Assembly: GCA_035079385.1 (NCBI GenBank)
Contig: JAVHKY010000011.1
Coordinates: forward strand, 12,232,001 to 12,296,000
Direction: 5' to 3'
Length of the DNA: 64,000 nucleotides
From: Aspidiotus rigidus
Taxonomy: Eukaryota > Arthropoda > Insecta > Hemiptera > Diaspididae
The notes beneath the pieces were generated by a model that had not been told where the DNA came from, searched no databases, and saw nothing but the letters and a program-made list of their open reading frames with translations. A program made the position numbers and the translations under genes. Below are positions 56,549 to 64,000 of the stretch, piece by piece; position 1 is the first letter of the stretch; each line of letters starts with the position of its first letter.

Positions 56549-57796
56549 GAAAAAATCGGTTTTCACCCACTTTCACGAAACAAATTCCACGAAAAGCCCA
56601 TTTCACGAAAGACATTTTCACGAAAATTTCTTCTCCCGGAAACAATTTCACGAAAATATTTTCACAAAAATTTTTCCCCACGAAAATTCTAGGCCAGCAA
56701 TTTTGCCTAATAAATACGAAACTTGCATCGACCGTCACGATGAACACGATTTCCATTGCCTATTTCTGTATTCTTGTAACCTCAGTTTATGAAATTTCCA
56801 TAGCATGCAAAAAAGTATCATACCCCGGCTGCGACCAACTTCTCTGTACTCTCAGTGTGTACAATGCAGCCTGCAGTGGAAGGAAATAAGTTGTTACTGG
56901 ACGGGTACATCTACTACCGGTCGAGGCGTGTCAATAATAAGCAGTATTGAGACTGCATTAAGTTGAGAGGAAAAGAATGCACCGCCCGTGCGATAATGAA
57001 CGAACCCGATCCTGGCCAACCGCTGGTTGTGCTGAAAGGGCCAAGTGAATCACCGCATTTGCACCCTCCAAATCAAGAGGAGGTGCGCGCACTACAAAAA
57101 ACCAACGATATTGAGAAAGGCTGCCGAAAATCCCGCGGAACCTCCAGCACGATTGCCGAGGAATGAATTGGCAAATGTTCTACCTGAGGTTCTATCTCAG
57201 CTACCGGAACGAGAATCCTTGAAGAAGGCAATCCGCAGGACAAGACGGAAGGATTTGCCGCCAAACCCAAAGACGCTACCTGATTTGGGCGCTGTGCCAC
57301 TCCAGTTTCAACGGACCCTGACGGGAGAAAAGTTCTTAATATTCGATAGCAGAGGTGAAGAACTCGAGGCGGAGGAAGAGGAGGAATTTGAAAGTGACGA
57401 AGACATTGACCAGCCAGCAACGTAGAAACGGCAATAGCAGAACTTAGTCTAGGTCGACGGGTAAAGACTTCACCCAAGAAAAAGTGAATCCAGCTGCAGG
57501 ATAGGATTGAGGGACAAGTGGCGAGTTACACCCAACATAGAGATGATGCCACCGAATTGGAATACCTACGAACACTCGCTCACACGATTGTGTTACAAGT
57601 AGCATAGATGATACATTCTCCATAGAAATATGTCTTCTTCTTCATTACCATGTCCAAGAATGTTCATTAAAAAAATGTTAGTAAAGGAAATTTTCGTGAA
57701 AACGTCTTCGTGAAATTGTATTCGGGAGAAGCAATTTTCGTGAAAATGTCTTTCGTGAGATTCGCTTCGTGAAAGTGACCGGGAATCGAAAAAATC
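56549..57796 (+). mobile_element. Mutator-like (MULE) element with 9-bp target duplication
   Basis: The 1,230-bp element (56558-57787) is flanked by a perfect 9-bp repeat GAAAAAATC (56549-56557 and 57788-57796). Its inverted ends are about 110 bp, starting GGTTTTCACCCACTTTCACG on the left and, inverted, GATTCCCGGTCACTTTCACG on the right. Both continue with repeated TTTCACGAAAA words ('ctcacgaaagacattttcac', 'cttctcccg'). Long ends and 9-bp duplications are the Mutator hallmark. The interior holds a decayed FLYWCH-type gene and no MULE transposase, so it is non-autonomous. Confidence 0.9.
56882..57425 (+). pseudogene. FLYWCH zinc-finger gene relic inside the MULE
   Basis: First frame: GNKLLLDGYIYYRSRR, then QY*DC, KECTARAI and SPHLHPP. 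This is a FLYWCH finger with its C-x-n-C-x-n-H-x-H ligands; the expected Trp codon is TGA at 56948. After a frameshift near 57100 the second frame reads LANVLPEVLSQLPERESLKK, AIRRTRRKDLPPNPKTLP and FQRTLTGEKFLIFDS, then an acidic tail (EEEEEFESDEDID) and TAG at 57425. FLYWCH finger, RR-x-R linker and 'T-GE-FL-x-DS' are the order found in insect FLYWCH proteins associated with MULEs. One stop and one shift make it a pseudogene. Confidence 0.8.
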
Positions 57797-57825
57797 TCGA
57801 CACAAGAACATAGAAGAAAATTCCT

Positions 57826-58196
57826 CATGAAGTAAAACGAGGAACGCAAGGAACCTGTTTTATGAGTCAAATTGGTTTTGGTTTTGCGAATTCAAGCAAA
57901 TCTACATCTAGTATAAAGGTAGTATGAAGGAGGCCTAACCCCTACTATGAACCTGGTATAAAATAGGACGTCATCGGTGACTTGGACCTATTTTAGGGAT
58001 TTTGAAATAGGTCGAGAGTCGAAATTTTTTCAAGTTCCCCTCCTACCATGTGTAGCTCAAGAGTCGAAATTTCTCTAAATCCCTCTCCAATCATAATATA
58101 GCTCGAGAGTCGAAATTTTTCAAAGTTTTTGTCGGACGGCGCATGGCGCACGGCAAATTTCTCAAAAAAAAAAACAGGTTCCCTGTTAAAACAATG
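57826..58196. mobile_element. Compact palindrome-ended element
   Basis: Left end gaagtaaaacgaggaacgca, then AGGAACCTGTTTTATGAGTC (57849 on). Leader with 'ggcctaacccctactatgaa', three 45-bp array units (58013-58120) and a GGACGGCGCATGGCGCACGG block (58134-58153). Right end AAACAGGTTCCCTGTTAA ends at about 58191. It is the simplest complete copy in the window and shows that the array, the GC block and the two ends are parts of one unit. Confidence 0.65.
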
Positions 58197-58845
58197 TAGT
58201 ATAAGATCAGACATGTTTTGCACTTTATGCAGTGACGCGTAATATTTCCAATTTTTTCCTAACTCTGGTGTTTCAATCCTCTTTTCATCAGATTAGCGGT
58301 CATTTAGGGCACAATAAGAAGAGAAGGGAGCTGAAGGTCTCTCAAGGCTCGAAAAGTAATTAAATCATATTAATTAGAAGTATATTTTTGTGACGCAGCC
58401 GAGAAAACAGAAATTCCCTCCACTGACGTGTATCCTGACCAGTTGATCACAAATTTTGAGAAACTTCGATTTTCACACCAATCGAGGGTGTAAAGCAAGA
58501 GAAAATCGTGAGTTTGACTAAGAACGGTTTCAACATTTAAACAAAATCAGCTTGTTGGGAAGAAGCGGTTACTTAAAGACGTATTAACATATTATATTTT
58601 TGAGAAGCGACCTCCCGGTCAATGGTTGAGTTACGAAATCGATTCCATATCGAAGTTGATGTAAAGTGAACAAAAAGTCATATACTCGTACTTCACGAGT
58701 AGCAAATTGACTACATTTTGACGTAGATTCAAAGTAGGTAAGCATGACACTATCCATTCAGAACTTACTTCATTTCGACCTCATTTAGGGATGAGCGAAA
58801 TTTTATAATTCATTTTCTATGTTCATTTAGGGTATGTACAAGAAT
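58197..58845. other. No gene seen
   Basis: Unremarkable AT-rich DNA. Confidence 0.4.
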
Positions 58846-59120
58846 CATTTCCTCCAAATCGACTTCTTGTCGACGTCGAATCGAAGTTCATTAAATTCTG
58901 TTCCCTCATAATCGACTTGACTCCCACATCGATTGCAGGACTCAGGTTGAAACGGATGAGTCGATTTTACGTCGATTTGCTGTCGTTTGTGGTCGATTTC
59001 TCGTCGACATACCCCGGAACTATTTCGACGGTAAATCGACGTCGAATTTGTGTCAACCACTTATTGAAATACTGGGTCGACATGACGTTGAATGACGTCA
59101 GGTCGACGTCGACTTGTAGG
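58846..59120. repeat. TCGAC/GTCGA-rich stretch
   Basis: More than fifteen copies of TCGAC, GTCGA or ATCGA, including GTCGACGTCGA at both ends (58870 and 59101). The two ends are imperfect inverses. Frames on both strands pass through it but have no domain. Its origin is unknown. Confidence 0.6.
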
Positions 59121-60328
59121 TAGTCAACATGATTAATTTTTGTTTCTTGAGAATTGAATGCTAAAGCAAGGCCTTCATCGGGTGCTAGTGTGCGCGTTGC
59201 TATGGGATCCATGCAATGTTGCCGGATAAAAGTTGAAAATTTGTATTCTATAGTGAAATATGTAGGTATTTTCCAAAGATCTTTGTACTTGTTAAGTCTA
59301 TAACAGAACAAATCGACTCTGGAGCAAGATGGAACGACTCCAGAACAATCTGAACTATTCTGAAGAGAAATGACACAACTTCATGATGGTATAAAATAGC
59401 TTCGAAAGGAAAAAATCATGTCCCAAACAAGAGGAATCGGTTCAAGTCAGAATTATAGGAATTTGTCTTTATGTACTTGAGTACAATTCCCACAAATACG
59501 TTCATACTTTTTTTTAGGTACCTACATACACATGTGAATGGAATGTATAGCATCTTCGAGTAAACATTGATGACTTATGCTCAGCAATCTGTATCATCAG
59601 CCCATGCGATACGATTATTATAATTAAGTAATACAATATGGAGCAGTCACTTATTCACTTCAGAAATAGGATTACCAACAATTGGGCTCCATAAGTATAT
59701 AAAAATACTATAAATTGGTAATGTAGTATACGTGAAGCATTTGAGGGACAGTTGTTGCCTTGTTCGAGGCGATTGAAAAATGTTCCCGAGCTAACCAAAC
59801 AGTGCAAGAAAATCAACCAACGACACATATACAATACCAACAAGGGCAAGAACATTACTTACAAGAAATTTGATTGAAACTTCTTCCACTACAACTACAC
59901 CTTTTGCTTCAACCAGAATGGTTGGCATGTGGTCATTACCAGGAACAAAAGATCAAGCACCGGATTCAGATCGTTGAAGATGAAATATACAAACAAATCG
60001 CAAAAGTTGATAAGGCTGGGACAATTTCTCAACGCCACATGTTGCAAAAAAAAAAAAAAACTGAAGAGTGCTGCTTGATATCCTCATCATCGACAGTAAA
60101 TACCTATGGATTGGTCAGAGCGGTTTGATCAACAATGAAGAAGTCGATAAAGTCTGCCACCACCTGAGAGTAAAATTTGTACACTTGATTTTGTGACCAT
60201 TCCCATTGACTTCGTTGAACTGTAGTAACCTTGCCTACTGCTTTCCAACGTAAGAAAATTCAATAACACCAAGCTACTCAACTTTTGATAATTTATATCA
60301 ATAGAGTCTAATTCTAACATTTTTGCAT
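59121..60328. other. No gene seen
   Basis: Short unrecognised frames; an A-run at 60046. No RNA gene was found. Confidence 0.4.
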
Positions 60329-60330
60329 AA

Positions 60331-60525
60331 TATTTGCAGGGGCGAATTTACGGGGGAGGACAGGGAAAACGTTCTCCCCCCCCCCAAAAAAAAAAAAAAA
60401 AAAAAAAAAAAAGACTGAAATTGTCCAATTTGACTACATTTTCCGAGCGAAGCGAGGAAAAAATTTTTGAACAATGGTAGTTCCCCCTCCCCCCAAATGT
60501 GCCCATAAATCCGCCCCTGTATTTG
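60331..60525. mobile_element. hAT-like MITE with CAGGGGCG ends
   Basis: The element (60337-60519) starts CAGGGGCGAATTTACGGG and ends CCCATAAATCCGCCCCTG, 18-bp inverted ends with three mismatches. It is flanked by the 6-bp repeat TATTTG (60331-60336 and 60520-60525). The core contains homopolymer C and A runs (60380-60412). CAGGGGCGG-type ends are common in hAT MITEs, although hAT duplications are usually 8 bp. Confidence 0.82.
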
Positions 60526-62540
60526 TCTGAATATTCATCACGTAGTTAGTTCAATTCCTAGCGAAGATTACTCATCTTCAAGCCCGCGCTGTTTGTCGCG
60601 AAAAAAAATCTTCTCCCTTTTTCTTTTTTTCTTGTTGTAAGGCCATTTATATACGTATATATCCTGATGAAGCGATAAAGTCCACAAGTAAGAAAGAGAA
60701 AAAAGAAAAAAGGAAGTCAGTCGCAGTCTGGTCGAGTACTTAAAAAAGGTGAAAGTGAGCGAAGAGAGCGTCATCCCCGACGTACCCGTTTACTTAACCA
60801 ACCGAAAACAGAATCTCAGAACACAATTTAAGCCGAAGTAATAATTTAAATCTTCGTCTCTTTCTTTTCGTTTTTGCTCCTGGCGGCCCTGTCGTTCCAA
60901 AACGCACGAAAGAGGTACCGTACTCCGGCATATATAAAACTAATGGTACTTTCATCCGGGCGAGGACGAGTTAAGAAAAGAGAGAAGATTCAAATTAAAA
61001 CGAAAAATCTACTTTAAAGTGTATCTTGCGCAAAGTGTCATTGGGGGTTACAACTATGTATTTACGATATTTTGTCTGAAAATAAAATTAACGTTACTTT
61101 TTATGTCAGCCGACCTCCACCTCGTCCCCTTGCGCGCCACCGCCTTCGAACGAAACATTTAGGAAACACCTTTTATGAAATCCAAATTTATGACAGCGTC
61201 TTATTCTTTAACACGCGTTATTAAGCAATATTTTCCCCGGCTGTTATAAACTTTCTTTCCTCGAGTGAGAAAGAAGAGACTACGTGGCCCCCACTTCTCC
61301 TTTCTTTCCTCTTCTTTTTATAACCCGAATAATCTAGTTAGGATGTTCATCCACAGTCGGCAGTCTCTCACTCTCTCTCTTGCGGGCGCACGCCAACCCC
61401 TATAAATTATAGCTCTTTTAAAAAATATCTTTATTGCGTTCGGAGCATTTTGCCTGTGACTTTAATACTAAACAGAAGCCTTGAGACATTTTAATTAACA
61501 TTTTGTTCGATATGCTCGCCTTCTCCGGCCTGTTTCGCGCCGCTCACGAGTTTTATCTACTCCGTGTTATCTGAAATCGTTTCTACGCGAAATTGAAATC
61601 GCGTTTACGCCGGCAAGTTTTTTCTCCTGTCTTTTTACCCATTTTACTATTTTCCTCGTCTATAAAATGCCTTCTCTTCAAATTATTATACGTTTACGAG
61701 TTTGCTCCCAAAAACCCGGCCAATTATAATTAAAAGGTTTTAATTGTCGTTTTAACGTTTACACGCCGTCTCGTTAAAACAGTTAATGCGTTAATGCCTT
61801 TGTTATTATTGCAGATAGGCCTTTTTTTATCGCGTACATCTAGCCCTCTTTTGTAGAATGTCGGCCGGTACATAAACAGATGAAGCGAGAATATTCTCCG
61901 TTGATGGCAGTCCTCGTTAGGAATTTCACCGGCTTTTATGTTTTTTCAGTCAAAAACTTCTGACCGCGAAAGAACCTTGGAACGTAATGAATGTTATAGC
62001 GGTGGTCGTCTATAGTCACACTTTGACCGCATCCGATGAAACGTATGAGCCAGAAAATAGTGCGGATGGTGCCGTGTTCGTTAAATTATAGGTTTGTTCG
62101 CAAATTGTGCCAAATTTAGGTTTATGTCACACCACCTCTCTCCCGTTTCGAATTTCGAATTGGAAACTTCGTTTGTACCTCTTGAGTACTCGGTCGTGCC
62201 AACACCCTTTCCCTTTAAAGCACCGAGAATTTGGCTACACTCGAATTTTCAACCAAAATCATCTCTTGTTAGTCTTTGACGTTGAGGGAGGATGAGATAC
62301 AAAGGCGATCGAAATGGCGTCTTTCCCGTTCCGACAGAATTGAAACTGACAGCGTTTGATAGATGAGAGTCTGAGGGGGAATCAGAAAGAAAAAAGTTCA
62401 TCGCCTCGTACACGATAGGTCCCAGGTTTGAATGGAAGCAGAACTTGTGCGTTTCTCATAGTTTTAAAATTTTCTCCTCTATCGAGAAGGATACTCGAAT
62501 GAATAGAATGCAATTTGCAAAACCCAAGAGAAAGAAAAAA
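60526..62540. other. No gene seen
   Basis: Contains a (CT)-rich patch at 61367-61380 and AT-rich DNA. No frame has recognisable content. Confidence 0.45.
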
Positions 62541-63357
62541 TCCACGAGTTCTTCAACGGAGTTGAACGAGGGGTGGGGTGGAATCAGTTTTATGGGGCAC
62601 GTGGGATCTGAAAAATGTGGATTGTGACGTCACAAGATTGACCTACAACAACTTCATTGTGACGTCACAAATCCGGACTTTGGAGCTTTATATAATAGGA
62701 GGGGAACTTAAAAAGAAACTGATCTATGACGTCATAAGATTGTAATGTCACAGGGCTGACCTATAACATTTTCAAACTGTGACGTCACCCGTTCCCAAAC
62801 TATATAATGATAGGAGAGTGACTCAAAAAGAAAACTGATCTATGACGTAATCAGGTTGTGACGTCACAGGGCTGACATATGACATCAAAAATGTGACATC
62901 GCAGGCCCCATCTCCAAGCTATATATGATAGGAAGGTGACTTAGAAATAAAGTCATCAGAATGTGACGTCACAAGGAAAGCTTGTGACGTCGTCAAACTG
63001 TGACGTCACAGACCCCCTTCTCAAACTATATATGATAGAAGGGTGACTTGGAAAGAAAACTGATCTATGACGTCATCGGGTTGTGACGTTACAGAGCTAA
63101 CTTATGACAACAAAACTGTGACGTCATAGGCACTGTCCCTAAATTATCATGATAGGAGCGTGACTTCCCCATCAGAATGTGACGTCACAAGGCAAGCCTA
63201 TGACTTCATCAACTGTGACGCCACAGGCACTGCCTCCTAAGGGGACTTGAAGAATTTTCGAGCTTCGAGCTTTACCAACTGGCCGGACGGCGGATGGCGG
63301 ACATTTTTTCCGACACCCCCCCTCCCCCCGGTAAAACAGGTTTCCTGTTAACGCAGT
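62541..63357. mobile_element. Palindrome-ended element filled with TGACGTCA units, inserted in a PLE
   Basis: Left end cgagttcttcaacggagttg, then aacgaggggtggggtggaat and CAGTTTTATGGGGCACGTGG (62545-62605). Six units of 105-120 bp follow (62608-63250), then a GC block ccggacggcggatggcgga (63284) and right end GGTAAAACAGGTTTCCTGTT at about 63332. Directly after the right end (63357 on) a PLE reading frame resumes, so this copy is inserted into the PLE relic or abuts it. It encodes no protein. Confidence 0.65.
62608..63250. repeat. Six tandem units, each with several TGACGTCA-type palindromes
   Basis: Consensus unit: gatctatgacgtcatcaggt, tgtgacgtcacagggctgac, ctatgacatcaaaactgtga, cgtcacaggccccctctcaa, actatatatgataggagggt, gacttggaaagaaaact. 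At least twelve exact GTGACGTCAC or TGACGTCA words are present. Unit starts lie near 62620, 62720, 62838, 62956, 63061 and 63172. Confidence 0.9.
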
Positions 63358-63600
63358 GACAATTTTGTCGGCAGCAGGGTCGAAAGATGACCCGTGTATA
63401 ATAATATCGGTCAAGGTATTTTTTTCTGTAAATCTAAATGGAGATGGACAAGAGGAGCTACCAGGGTAAATTTTATGGCAGGGTATGTAGGCTGTTTGGA
63501 TATGCAGGAAACTCCCTAAGGACTTCAGCAGGACCGGCCCACGCACACAAAATGTGTGCCAATAATACATGTGACTTCAAAACACCCGGCCCAAAGAGAA
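63358..63600 (-). pseudogene. Penelope-like element RT C-terminal relic
   Basis: Minus strand reads YYWHTFCVR-GP, LGSFLHIQTAYIPCHKIYPG and EKNTLTDIIIHGSSFDPAADKI. This is the same region as 51.7-51.95 kb (FL-x-LN..., then RK-x-TTTD-x-x-x-HG-x-SF-x-P-x-x-K). Coding similarity stops near 63358, at the right end of the palindrome-ended element. Multiple disruptions make it a relic. Confidence 0.65.
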
Positions 63601-64000
63601 TAGGTCAACATTGAATTTGAACATGGATCCTTCTGAGATGAGAGAACCCAAAGAAGATTGAATACGGACCCCCCCCCCCCCTCCTCAGGGGACTCGAAGA
63701 ATTTCACATCATATTTACAGAAGTTTGGGAATCAATAGACATTCAAAAGGTCAAAAAGTTCAACCAATGCCTCACAAGGGATACCAGATTTAACAAGCGA
63801 GTCTTCCATCCGTAGGGTAGTAGTGGCCTTAAGGATGTTGGGGAATAACCTACCAAAGGAAGACTTAATCCTTTAATTTGTCAGTCAGAAAACACGAATT
63901 CTTAATCGAATGGGGAGACTCGAACTCCACAGGTGATTTGAACCAGCGATCTGAAAATTTTGGGAGGGGGTAGGCCGGACGAGACACAAACGAAACGACA
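63601..64000. other. No gene seen
   Basis: Possibly further PLE debris (C-run at 63669-63682). No motif can be supported. Confidence 0.35.

Noticed and set aside
57073..57477. 134-codon minus frame opposite the FLYWCH relic
   Set aside because: Antisense of the FLYWCH-associated coding sequence, which matches a known domain order on plus.

Overview
The window is eukaryotic and almost certainly from an insect. It carries two tandem, intron-containing, 7-transmembrane odorant-receptor-like genes (7tm_6 family; GT-AG introns, minus strand), a nuclear tRNA-Ser without an encoded CCA, and a dense mix of RTE, Penelope-like (PLE), hAT-like and Mutator-like elements. No operon-like or prokaryotic structure is present. 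The insect order cannot be fixed from the sequence.

Region 1 (1-10.6 kb) is a tandem chemoreceptor array on the minus strand. Receptor copy 2 has four exons (9951-9146, 9062-8960, 8386-8282, 5087-4875) that splice to an intact 408-residue protein. Copy 1 has the same four exons (2435-1654, 1576-1475, 981-877, 765-553), but exon 2 is one base shorter and the frame breaks. Pieces of a third receptor survive as a 3' tail (1-240) and a 5' flank (3695-4430). A young RTE retrotransposon (about 5140-8245) with one long open frame sits in the last intron of copy 2. A 293-bp hAT-like MITE, a 150-bp (CT)n tract and a LINE 3' fragment lie upstream of copy 1.

Region 2 (10.6-26.5 kb) holds a tRNA-Ser(UGA) (19010-19091), a decayed tRNA-like head near 11 kb, the first copies of an unclassified repeat family whose ends carry AACAGG/CCTGTT palindromes, a 650-bp hAT-like insertion rich in GCCTCC, and an isolated PLE GIY-YIG endonuclease fragment.

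Region 3 (26.5-46 kb) contains two AT-rich blocks (one with weak similarity to mitochondrial ND4), three large inverted-repeat structures (27.7-28.6, 28.65-29.7 and 41.14-41.32 kb), a direct duplication carrying tandem hairpins (30.46-31.08 kb) and more copies of the palindrome-ended family. I recognise no host protein gene here.

Region 4 (46-64 kb) is dominated by PLE reverse-transcriptase relics (46.0-46.7 and 48.1-48.8 kb on plus; 50.9-53.2 and 63.36-63.6 kb on minus). It also has a 1.23-kb Mutator-like element with a decayed FLYWCH gene, long inverted ends and a perfect 9-bp target duplication (56558-57787), several MITEs, and a copy of the palindrome-ended family filled with TGACGTCA motifs and inserted into a PLE relic (62.5-63.36 kb).

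The only host genes I can support are one intact receptor, one broken receptor and one tRNA. Several insertions can be dated relative to their hosts, because an uninterrupted paralogous copy of the target lies elsewhere in the window.
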